From Acidimicrobiaceae bacterium (lineage in GTDB: Bacteria > Actinomycetota > Acidimicrobiia > Acidimicrobiales > UBA10347): a DNA stretch of 5,055 nucleotides. The DNA is taken from NCBI GenBank assembly GCA_003485885.1, contig DNHM01000336.1, positions 1 to 5,055 of the forward strand, in the 5' to 3' direction. Each line of letters starts with the position of its first letter. Position 1 is the first letter of the stretch. Positions 1 through 5,044 of this stretch are shown here, piece by piece. Below the pieces are notes generated by a model. The model had not been told where the DNA came from and did not search any database. It was given only the letters and a program-made list of their open reading frames with translations. A program made the position numbers and the translations under genes.

Positions 1-1047
1 CCGATGACCGAGATGCCCGAATCGTTGCTCGACAATCTGCGTTACCCCGAAGACATCTTCACGATCCAGACGAACATGTGGGCCAAGTACCACATCGATA
101 TTGATGAGACTGCTGACTTGCTCGAAGGCAGCGACGAATGGGCCGTTGCGCAGGATCCGGGCGGGGTGCTCGGCGCGGACCTCACCTCAACGACCAATGC
201 GCAGGGTGTTTCTTCTTCCTCCGAAGACCGGGTCGACCCGTACTACAGCTTGCTCCGATTGCCCGATGACACCAAGCAGGAGTTCGTGATCTTCCGGTCA
301 TTCGTGCCGTTCTCGGCCGATGATCAGCGCAAGGAATTGCAGTCGTTCATGGTAGGCGTGAGCGAAGTCGGCGCCCAAGACTACGGCCGTCTTGTGAGCT
401 ACGAAGTCGCCAACGTTGGTGGCGACGACGAAGCCCCCGGACCTGGTCTTGTAGCATCGCAGATCACGTCCCAGGAAGAAGTCAGCCGTCAGATCTCGTT
501 GTTGAACGCTCGTGACGAAGGTTCGTCGGTCGAGTTCGGCGACCTGATCGTGGTGCCGATCGAAAGCTCGCTGATCTACGTGCGCCCGCTGTACGTGATC
601 GCAACCGGCACGAAACAACCCAACCTTGAATGGGTGATCGTGTCGCACGCCGACAGCGTCGTCATGTGTCATTCGATGGCCGACTCGATCCGAGCGCTCT
701 TTGGTGTCGAAGTCCGTGGCTTGCAAGACAGCGACGACGATGCAACCTGTGTCGGCGACGTGTCGTTCAATCGCTTGACCAGCCCAAGTTTGAGTTCCAG
801 TTCTGGCGAGGGTCTCGATATCGGCGATGGTCCTGCGGCCGAGGAAGCACTGAAGCTGCTCGACGATGCCAAGAACGCGTTGTTGGACGGCGACCTGGGT
901 CAGTACCAAACCCTGGTCGAAGCAGCCCGAGGCGTGCTCGCCGCCGCCGAAGCTGCTGATGCTGATGCGGTCGACGCCGACGCCGACCCTGACGCCGTTG
1001 ATGTCGACGACGCCAGCACCGAGGATTCAGACGACGCCGGCGGTTAG
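1..1047 (+). CDS. UPF0182 family membrane protein, C-terminal part (5' end outside window)
   Basis: The reading frame is open from the first base, so the gene starts upstream; 348 codons remain of a family usually about 900-1000 residues long. Family members carry about seven N-terminal membrane helices followed by a large extracytoplasmic region, and only part of the latter is present here. Recognisable conserved blocks are RYPEDIF (nt 40-60) followed by a YH pair, YYSLLRLP with EFVIFRSFVPF (from nt 241), a YGRLVSYEV block, a VASQITSQEEVSRQISLLN block, and IYVRPLYV (nt 574-597). No membrane segment is visible in this part. From about nt 820 there is a short helical AAEEALKLLDDAKNALLDGD-like stretch, then a low-complexity Asp/Ala-rich tail (about nt 940-1044). 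The biochemical function of UPF0182 is unknown. The family call is confident; the ATG at nt 4 is internal and is not the true start. Confidence 0.9.
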   Translation, partial: PMTEMPESLLDNLRYPEDIFTIQTNMWAKYHIDIDETADLLEGSDEWAVAQDPGGVLGADLTSTTNAQGVSSSSEDRVDPYYSLLRLPDDTKQEFVIFRSFVPFSADDQRKELQSFMVGVSEVGAQDYGRLVSYEVANVGGDDEAPGPGLVASQITSQEEVSRQISLLNARDEGSSVEFGDLIVVPIESSLIYVRPLYVIATGTKQPNLEWVIVSHADSVVMCHSMADSIRALFGVEVRGLQDSDDDATCVGDVSFNRLTSPSLSSSSGEGLDIGDGPAAEEALKLLDDAKNALLDGDLGQYQTLVEAARGVLAAAEAADADAVDADADPDAVDVDDASTEDSDDAGG

Positions 1048-1075
1048 TCCAAAGGCAACGGCGGCCAACAACCAA

Positions 1076-1136
1076 GGAACCCGTATTTCGCATGGGTTCC
1101 ACAGTCATCGGTTCGGGTTCTGAGCCAGACGAACCG
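1076..1136 (+). terminator. Two hairpins after the UPF0182 gene, possible T-less terminator
   Basis: GGAACCC (1076-1082) pairs perfectly with GGGTTCC (1094-1100); a G-T and a T-A pair extend the stem inward and leave a 7-nt loop. A second stem, CGGTTCG (1109-1115) with CGAACCG (1130-1136), follows directly. They begin 28 nt after the stop codon. No T-run follows, so this is not a canonical intrinsic terminator; T-less hairpins at gene ends are reported in high-GC actinobacteria. Transcript end or mRNA-stabilising structure are both possible. Confidence 0.4.
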
Positions 1137-1140
1137 GGTG

Positions 1141-1163
1141 TGTCAACTGTCAACGCGCTGACA
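1141..1163. repeat. Tandem TGTCAAC and TGTCA-N6-TGACA dyad, possible operator
   Basis: TGTCAAC occurs twice back to back (1141-1147 and 1148-1154). The second copy also forms the left half of an inverted repeat, TGTCAACGCGCTGACA (1148-1163), with perfect 5-bp arms around a 6-bp centre. Such a layout fits a dimeric repressor or activator site, but no regulator gene is in the window and the arms are short. It lies about 200 bp upstream of the small gene at 1359. Confidence 0.25.
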
Positions 1164-1274
1164 ACACCTCCACAACCCCGCAGTTGGGCCATGTGTGGCA
1201 TTTGCGACACGAAACAAGTGCGAATCGGCACACTACTTCGGCGGATTCTGGCCCATACTTAAAGGTGTCGCCAA

Positions 1275-1301
1275 GGGAATGTTCTCACTACTCGAGGCGT
1301 T
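1275..1301 (+). promoter_or_regulatory. SigR/SigH-type stress promoter candidate
   Basis: GGGAAT (1275-1280) is followed after exactly 18 nt by GTT (1299-1301); read another way, GGAAT-N17-CGTT. This is the consensus reported for actinobacterial group IV (ECF) sigma factors of the SigR/SigH type, which respond to thiol-oxidative and heat stress. Transcription would start about 7-10 nt after the -10 element, giving a leader of roughly 50 nt before the ATG at 1359. The match and placement are seen directly; the sigma factor involved is inferred. Confidence 0.5.
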
Positions 1302-1340
1302 CCTTTCTCAGACAAGATCAACGCAACCTTGCAGAAACAC

Positions 1341-1349
1341 AGGGAGAAG
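1341..1349 (+). promoter_or_regulatory. Ribosome binding site fixing the start at 1359
   Basis: The purine-rich AGGGAGAAG lies 9 nt before ATG 1359. It selects this ATG over an in-frame TTG at 1329, which would lie upstream of the site and lacks its own. Confidence 0.75.
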
Positions 1350-1358
1350 TGCACACAC

Positions 1359-1616
1359 ATGACTGATTCAATCCTCCAATCCGAAATCGATCGCATGCTC
1401 GAGTCGCTCGATGGGGCACTTACGAGTCACTCCCGGGTTATCGACGGCTTGCTTGACCTTCGTTCCGCATCAGGCGACGATGTGAAACTGGTAGCGGTGA
1501 TCGAAGAATCACTGAAGAACATTCCTGGTCGCTCTGCAGTTGAGACCGAATGGTGGAAGAATCAGCTCACGACCTTCCGACTGATGACCGACGAAGCAGT
1601 CGGCGCTCAGAACTAG
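1359..1616 (+). CDS. Small helical protein of unknown function (85 aa)
   Basis: I do not recognise this protein. It is acidic and probably all-helical: a first helix around residues 4-20 (SEIDRMLESLDGAL), a second around 22-34 (RVIDGLLDLRS), a third around 39-52 (DVKLVAVIEESLKNI), and a C-terminal helix with a paired tryptophan (ETEWWKNQL, about residues 62-70). There is no signal peptide, membrane segment, cysteine or metal motif. The start is supported by a strong ribosome binding site 9 nt upstream. It has its own promoter candidate of stress-sigma type and its own intrinsic terminator, so it is likely transcribed alone. A stress-induced small protein or partner subunit would fit the context, but no function can be assigned. 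That the gene is real is well supported; its role is not. Confidence 0.75.
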   Translation: MTDSILQSEIDRMLESLDGALTSHSRVIDGLLDLRSASGDDVKLVAVIEESLKNIPGRSAVETEWWKNQLTTFRLMTDEAVGAQN

Positions 1617-1676
1617 CTCCCGTCACGGGAACCTCGTCGACCTGCGCCATTACTCAGACGCAGATCTTCGACAACT

Positions 1677-1717
1677 GAGGCACACGGCACTCGGAGCCGT
1701 GTGCTTCTTTTCTTTTT
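1677..1717 (+). terminator. Strong intrinsic terminator
   Basis: GCACACGGC (1680-1688) pairs perfectly with GCCGTGTGC (1696-1704) around a 7-nt loop. The stem extends outward by G-T, A-T and G-C pairs to 1677/1707. The T-rich run TTCTTTTCTTTTT (1705-1717) follows at once. It lies 60 nt after the small gene's stop. A small TCCCG-TCA-CGGGA hairpin (1618-1630) sits just behind that stop. Confidence 0.92.
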
Positions 1718-1803
1718 CTGATGGCAACGTCAGTCCCCAGGCCACGAGTTGGAGGGCAGTGCCCAACCACAGCCGTCACCCCATGAACCGACCCAGACCC
1801 TAG

Positions 1804-2940
1804 ATGGGCAGGGATAGCGTGCACTGCGTGATGGAACTTGAGTCGCTCGGTGCCTTTGATGAGTATCTGGATGGGCACAGTTCGCTGACCAATATTGCAT
1901 GTCAGGGGCTGGATCTGCGTGAGCGCAGTTGGCGACTGTTCGAGTCTGATGTGCGAGGTGCGTTCTTCTTGGGTTGCCGACTCGAGGCTTCGGCGCTTGA
2001 GTATCTGAACGATCATGGGGCGTGTGTATTTCCGGCAATGGAGACTCTGCCGTTCCATAGCTTCCGGGGCGGGCTCTACGACGCCAGCGAGTTGTATGCG
2101 GGTTATGTGGTCGGCGACCACGAGAGTTACCAGACCACGCCCGATGCGCTTTCGTATCACGAGCACAAACGCAACGCCGAGAACATGCATGTTGTTGGCA
2201 CGCTCGCGGAACGTATCCATGATCATGCGATCGACAATGCGCTGCATCAGCATCTGGTCGATGTCGGCTCGAACTCGGTCGTAGCCATCATGGGCGGGCA
2301 CGGCTTGACTCGAACCGACCAGGCGTACATCCAGGTAGCCCATCTCGGCCGAGCGCTCACCTCAGCCGGTTTTTACGTGGCCACGGGCGGCGGGCCAGGC
2401 GCGATGGAAGCCGCGAACTTCGGCGCATGGATGGCGGCCCATCCGCCCGAGGCACTCGACGAAGCGTTGGAAGTCCTCGCTACGGCTGCAACCTTTGAGC
2501 CGGTTGGCGAGTGGCTTGATGCGGCGTTCGATGTGCGGGCTCGTTGGCCGCAACCGGAACCAGCGGTCGGGTCAAGCCTGGGTGTACCGACCTGGCATTA
2601 CGGCCACGAACCCCCAAACGTTTTTGCCACCGAGATCGCCAAATATTTCGCCAACAGCATCCGTGAAGATGGCCTGTTGGCCATCGCCCTGGCTGGTGTG
2701 GTGTTTGCTCCCGGTAGCGCGGGCACGATCCAAGAGGTCTTCCAGGACGCCACCCAGAACCACTACGAGTCGTTCGGCAAGGTGAGTCCCATGGTGTTTC
2801 TCGACATCGACTACTGGACGACGGTTAAGCCGATCTATCCAGTCCTGCAGCACTTAGCGCGGGGCAAGGCGTACGCCGAGGTGCTCACCGCGTTTGATGA
2901 GATCGAACCGATCGTCGAGTACTTGATCAGGCACCGCTAG
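1804..2940 (+). CDS. LOG/PpnN-like Rossmann-fold nucleotide-binding protein
   Basis: This 378-residue protein belongs to the LOG ('lysine decarboxylase-like') superfamily, whose characterised members hydrolyse the N-glycosidic bond of nucleoside 5'-monophosphates (LOG, PpnN) in the cytoplasm. Residues 159-166 (VVAIMGGH) form the first strand and Gly-rich loop, residues 195-205 are GGGPGAMEAAN, and residues 303-311 are PGSAGTIQE, the counterpart of the signature PGGxGTxxE with Ser in place of the second Gly. Glu202 and Glu311 match conserved positions. The first 110 residues form an extension with pentapeptide-like pieces (GLDLRE, GAFFLGCRLEAS), as in longer actinobacterial members. An in-frame TAG at 1801-1803 makes 1804 the earliest start; no clear ribosome site precedes it. 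GTG 1828 or ATG 1831 are realistic alternatives, since TAGCGT (1815-1820) could be a -10 element giving a leaderless start at 1828. The substrate is not predictable from sequence alone. Confidence 0.88.
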   Translation: MGRDSVHCVMELESLGAFDEYLDGHSSLTNIACQGLDLRERSWRLFESDVRGAFFLGCRLEASALEYLNDHGACVFPAMETLPFHSFRGGLYDASELYAGYVVGDHESYQTTPDALSYHEHKRNAENMHVVGTLAERIHDHAIDNALHQHLVDVGSNSVVAIMGGHGLTRTDQAYIQVAHLGRALTSAGFYVATGGGPGAMEAANFGAWMAAHPPEALDEALEVLATAATFEPVGEWLDAAFDVRARWPQPEPAVGSSLGVPTWHYGHEPPNVFATEIAKYFANSIREDGLLAIALAGVVFAPGSAGTIQEVFQDATQNHYESFGKVSPMVFLDIDYWTTVKPIYPVLQHLARGKAYAEVLTAFDEIEPIVEYLIRHR

Positions 2941-3016
2941 TGGTTGTGTTTGTTCATGGGTGTCGTGGGCCAAACCGACGGGTGGACCCTGCGCAGCGAC
3001 GCGACCGGTCAACCCG

Positions 3017-3022
3017 TAGAGT
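3017..3022 (+). promoter_or_regulatory. Candidate -10 element for leaderless proteasome-activator transcript
   Basis: TAGAGT fits TANNNT and ends 6 nt before ATG 3029, the spacing expected if transcription begins at the start codon itself. No convincing -35 hexamer is visible and the ribosome site is weak at best (GAGTGG). The perfect palindrome GACCGGTC (3003-3010) lies just upstream and could be an operator or chance. Confidence 0.35.
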
Positions 3023-3028
3023 GGCCCA

Positions 3029-3544
3029 ATGAGTGATACCAGCGAATCGACGAGCGAACTCGTCGCCGAGGCCCCGCTAACGCCGTCGGTTGATCAGCAG
3101 CCCGATGTAAGCGACCCGGCGAAGCTCATCCGTCTCGGCACCATGTTGCAGACGATGCTGACCGAGCTCAAGGACACCGAGACCGACGATGCTGGTCTGA
3201 TGCGTCTTGATCAAATCCGTCAGGAGACGATCGAAGAGCTCGGTGGGATCCTGAGCGACGATCTGCACGAGGAACTTTTGGAGTTCAACGCCTGTTGCGG
3301 CAGCGACACGCCTAGCGAGAGCGAGATGCGGGTCGCTCACGCACAACTTGTCGGCTGGATCCAGGGCCTGCTTCGCGGCATGCAAGCAACCGCCACCGCT
3401 CAGGCTCAGATGGCGCAGCAGCAGATGATGATGATGCAGGCACAGATGCAACAGCAGCGTGCAGTCGGTGGACAACCACCAGCGCAAGGCGCGCAGCAGG
3501 CCCGCAACTCGGGTCCTGCTGTTCCCGACTCTGGTTATCTCTAA
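3029..3544 (+). CDS. bpa: Bacterial proteasome activator (Bpa/PafE, DUF2587)
   Basis: The 171-residue protein matches the Bpa/PafE family, which forms ATP-independent rings that dock on the 20S proteasome and open its gate for unfolded proteins (174 residues in Mycobacterium tuberculosis, from memory). The N-terminal 30 residues are Ser/Asp/Glu-rich and probably disordered. Residues 31-120 carry the family's helical core: KLIRLGTMLQTMLTEL, then RLDQIRQETIEEL, SDDLHEELLEF, and SESEMRVAHAQLVGWIQGLLRGMQ, the most diagnostic block. Residues 124-143 are unusually rich in Gln and Met, with four consecutive Met. A Pro/Gly/Ala linker leads to the C-terminal Gly-Tyr-Leu, matching the tail by which the activator inserts into pockets of the proteasome alpha-ring (GQYL in mycobacteria). 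The Cys-Cys pair at 89-90 is not something I associate with the family. The proteasome subunit genes are not in the window. Confidence 0.92.
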   Translation: MSDTSESTSELVAEAPLTPSVDQQPDVSDPAKLIRLGTMLQTMLTELKDTETDDAGLMRLDQIRQETIEELGGILSDDLHEELLEFNACCGSDTPSESEMRVAHAQLVGWIQGLLRGMQATATAQAQMAQQQMMMMQAQMQQQRAVGGQPPAQGAQQARNSGPAVPDSGYL

Positions 3545-3555
3545 CCGCTCACACC

Positions 3556-3570
3556 TGGGGTCCGACCCCA
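3556..3570. repeat. Perfect palindrome TGGGGTC-C-GACCCCA
   Basis: TGGGGTC (3556-3562) and GACCCCA (3564-3570) are perfect inverted copies around one base, starting 12 nt after the proteasome-activator stop codon. No T-run follows. As RNA the tight centre would still allow a 5-bp GC-rich stem with a 5-nt loop, so a weak terminator is possible. Short palindromes of the GGGGTC/GACCCC kind recur as interspersed extragenic elements in many bacterial genomes (general recollection), so a REP-like element is an alternative. Confidence 0.5.
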
Positions 3571-3616
3571 CCTGAGTGCCCAGAACGAAGCGTGCAGAAA
3601 GCGCGGTAGGAAGCGC

Positions 3617-3623
3617 AGAAGGA
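3617..3623 (+). promoter_or_regulatory. Ribosome binding site fixing the DoxX-like start at 3630
   Basis: AGAAGGA lies 6 nt before ATG 3630. The open frame extends further upstream, but the added residues would be polar and not family-like, whereas a start at 3630 puts the first membrane helix at the N-terminus as in the family. Confidence 0.75.
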
Positions 3624-3629
3624 AACGGT

Positions 3630-3989
3630 ATGTACGTCCTGAACGTGATCGTTGCTGTGGTGCTTGGTGTTGGATTCATGATGGTCGGCATCGGCAAGTT
3701 GGTCGACATCAAACCAATGGCCAAAACCCGTGAACACCTCGGGTTGCCCATTGGTTTGTTCCGGGTGATCGGCGGTCTCGAAGTGTTCGGCGGAGCTGGC
3801 GTGTTTCTTGGCCTTCACCACGACCTGCCGGTCATTGGTGTGCTGGCGGCTGTTGGTCTGATCGGGATGACGATTGGCGCGGCCTATTATCACCAGAAGG
3901 CTGACGATGCGATGAAGGACTGGTTGCCCTCCGTGATGATGGGCTCCATTGCCATTTTTTATGTGATCCTGCGCATCGCCACGGGATGA
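3630..3989 (+). CDS. DoxX-like small integral membrane protein
   Basis: The 119-residue protein has four hydrophobic segments at about residues 3-24, 42-62, 67-87 and 98-116, the topology of DoxX/DoxX-like proteins. Family hallmarks are the first-helix end MVGIGKLVDIKPM, followed by a short loop with HLGLP, then the GLFRVIGGLEVFGGAGVFLGL helix with its conserved Gly-x-x-Glu, and IGMTIGAAYYHQKADD after helix three. Members sit in the cytoplasmic membrane; some partners are linked to redox or sulfur chemistry, but most, including this type, have no proven function. The start is set by AGAAGGA 6 nt upstream. It lies 85 bp after the proteasome activator in the same direction and may share its transcript, though a palindrome lies between them. 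Confidence 0.85.
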   Translation: MYVLNVIVAVVLGVGFMMVGIGKLVDIKPMAKTREHLGLPIGLFRVIGGLEVFGGAGVFLGLHHDLPVIGVLAAVGLIGMTIGAAYYHQKADDAMKDWLPSVMMGSIAIFYVILRIATG

Positions 3990-4030
3990 CTGCGCCAATC
4001 CTTGATCTGCCAAATGCGACAAGGCGTGTG

Positions 4031-4192
4031 TGGGCACGAGCCGCCTGGGACTAGCCGCATCTTTTGGGTGGACCGGCAAGGTGGCTCGTCTCACCCATAA
4101 CCCGAAGGTCATCGGTTCACTGGTTGGGCTGCACGGCCTGTCCCTGCCACGAAGAAATGAGCTGGCCCGCACCGGGTGGCTTTGTTTGTTTT
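4031..4192 (+). ncRNA. Candidate structured RNA or long structured 3' UTR
   Basis: The gap after the DoxX-like gene has no family-like coding frame but pairs with itself well. ACGAGCCGCCT (4036-4046) pairs with AGGTGGCTCGT (4079-4089) over 11 positions with one G-T; inside, GCCG (4054-4057) can pair CGGC (4074-4077). A second hairpin is AA-CCGA (4099-4105, one bulge) with TCGGTT (4112-4117). An alternative stem TGGGTG (4065-4070)/CACCCA (4092-4097) would exclude the first, which could suggest switching. The block ends at the hairpin plus T-run at 4161-4192. No known RNA family is recognised and no upstream promoter is clear, so it could simply be the 3' UTR of the DoxX-like gene. Confidence 0.3.
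4161..4192 (+). terminator. Probable intrinsic terminator of the DoxX-like transcript
   Basis: CCCG and CGGG pair around a CAC loop (4167-4177); the stem extends by G-T, then past one bulged G by T-G, C-G and G-C pairs to 4161/4180. It is followed at once by the T-rich run TTTGTTTGTTTT (4181-4192). Orientation serves + strand transcripts, here the DoxX-like gene (172 nt upstream) or an RNA in the gap. There is no matching T-run on the other side, so it would not stop the converging dehydrogenase gene. Confidence 0.6.
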
Positions 4193-4236
4193 GCGACGTG
4201 GCTAGGTCCGCTCACACCCCATGGGGCATCACATTG

Positions 4237-4263
4237 TGGAGAGCTTCGATCGACTGGAGAGCT
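4237..4263. repeat. Direct repeat TGGAGAGCT flanking palindrome TCGATCGA
   Basis: TGGAGAGCT occurs at 4237-4245 and 4255-4263, an 18-bp period, and the spacer holds the 8-bp palindrome TCGATCGA (4246-4253). It lies immediately downstream of the dehydrogenase stop codon. Nearby CCCCATGGGG (4217-4226) is another short palindrome. No function is evident; the position is unusual for an operator. Confidence 0.4.
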
Positions 4264-4264
4264 G

Positions 4265-5044
4265 TCAGACGGCGGTGTAGCCGCCGTCGACCGTCACCGC
4301 GCTGGCGGTCATGAACGAAGCCTCGTCGGACAGCAGAAACACTGCGACCGCTGCTTGTTCCTCGGGTGTGCCGACTCGTGGAATCGGTGTTTGAATCATC
4401 TGACGAGGCAGTTGGCCACCTTCGGGAACCGGGGTGGTGTGGTTCTCCGTGTCAGCTCGCACATGATGGGCGAGCCTGGTGCGGACCACTCCCGGGCAGA
4501 GGCAGTTCGCTCGGATCCCTTGGGGCCCGTAGTCGACGGCGATCGCCTTGGTGAGCTGAAGAACACCGCCTTTGGATGCGGCGTAGCTCGCTGCGGCCCC
4601 ACCCAGCGCGATGATCTGCGACGAGATCGAGCCGGTGGTCACGATGGCGCCGCCGCCGTTGGTGAGCAGGTGGGGAATGGTGTGTTTCGCGGTCAAGAAG
4701 GTGCCGGTGAGGTTGACGCGAATGACTGTTTCCCAGTCGTCGAGCGTGGTCTTGTGGAGCCATCCTGACCCCGCTGTGCCCGCATTCGCGAACACGGCGT
4801 CGAGTCCGCCGAATGCGCGCACGGCTTCGGAGACGCCGGCTTCGATACTCGCTTCGCTGGCGATGTCGGTCTCCACGCCTATCGCCGTGCCGCCGTCCGC
4901 TTCGATATCGGCTGCTACTGCGGCGGCCGAATCGCCGCGAATGTCTGCGATGGCAACTGAGGCACCCTCGGCAGCGAGCCGAATCGCCGTCGCTTTGCCG
5001 ATGCCGCTGCCACCGCCGGTGACGAACGCCCGCCGGCCTTCCAT
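4265..5044 (-). CDS. Short-chain dehydrogenase/reductase (classical SDR)
   Basis: The 259-residue protein is a classical SDR, a cytosolic NAD(P)-dependent oxidoreductase with one Rossmann domain and the usual length of about 250. Residues 9-16 are TGGGSGIG, the cofactor loop; Asp34 after the second strand (VAIADI) favours NAD(H) over NADP(H). Asp60, NAG at 87-89, Asn111, Ser139 or Ser141, and YAASK (Tyr154, Lys158) complete the catalytic set, and GIRANCLCPGVVRT follows. The substrate loop (about 190-215, with LAHHVRADTENHTTP and a Pro/Gln-rich stretch) is divergent and gives no substrate. The C-terminus ends VDGGYTAV as in the family. The ATG at 5044 has no ribosome site in the 11 bases left, and the frame stays open to the window edge (Ala-Lys-Arg before Met), so the true start may be slightly upstream. 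The gene converges on the + strand genes; its own promoter is outside the window. Confidence 0.93.
   Translation of the reverse strand: MEGRRAFVTGGGSGIGKATAIRLAAEGASVAIADIRGDSAAAVAADIEADGGTAIGVETDIASEASIEAGVSEAVRAFGGLDAVFANAGTAGSGWLHKTTLDDWETVIRVNLTGTFLTAKHTIPHLLTNGGGAIVTTGSISSQIIALGGAAASYAASKGGVLQLTKAIAVDYGPQGIRANCLCPGVVRTRLAHHVRADTENHTTPVPEGGQLPRQMIQTPIPRVGTPEEQAAVAVFLLSDEASFMTASAVTVDGGYTAV

Larger units (their letters stand above)
1048..1358. other. Non-coding gap with regulatory signals
   Basis: This 311-bp stretch has no convincing gene; the open frames crossing it are compositional shadows of the neighbouring CDS. It holds, in order, two hairpins (1076-1136), a tandem TGTCAAC repeat with a dyad (1141-1163), a TGCGA pair 16 bp apart (1203 and 1219), the GGGAAT-N18-GTT promoter-like element (1275-1301) and the ribosome binding site of the next gene (1341-1349). 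I checked the hairpins for a tRNA cloverleaf and found none. Confidence 0.6.

Noticed and set aside
298..909. Long minus-strand open frame opposite the UPF0182 gene
   Set aside because: Compositional shadow of the + strand gene, with His/Arg/Val-rich low-quality protein and no family resemblance.
1104..1114. 11-mer GTCATCGGTTC shared with 4108-4118
   Set aside because: A few exact 11-mer matches are expected by chance in 5 kb, and the flanking bases differ.
1141..1153. Two TTGACA hexamers on the minus strand as -35 elements
   Set aside because: No TANNNT-like -10 lies 16-18 nt downstream on the minus strand for either copy.
1254..1259. CATACT as a housekeeping -10 element for the small gene
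   Set aside because: No acceptable -35 hexamer lies 16-18 nt upstream; the GGGAAT-N18-GTT element is better placed.
1654..2343. 229-residue minus-strand open frame opposite the LOG/PpnN-like gene
   Set aside because: It covers the terminator and most of a well-supported + strand gene, and the protein has no recognisable motif.
4092..4118. tRNA-Met-like words (CATAACCCGAAGGTC followed by GGTTC), and a translated frame resembling the LTHNPKV string often produced by tRNA genes
   Set aside because: No cloverleaf forms: the base before CAT is not T33, the T-stem has no complementary strand after GGTTC, and no acceptor stem or D-arm pairs. At most a chance or decayed resemblance.
3549..4172. 207-residue minus-strand open frame opposite the DoxX-like gene
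   Set aside because: It overlaps a clear membrane-protein gene with a good ribosome site, and the His-rich translation looks like an antisense shadow.
4064..4768. 234-residue + strand open frame across the gap and the dehydrogenase
   Set aside because: Most of it is antisense to a confident SDR gene, and the part in the gap has no family-like sequence or ribosome site.
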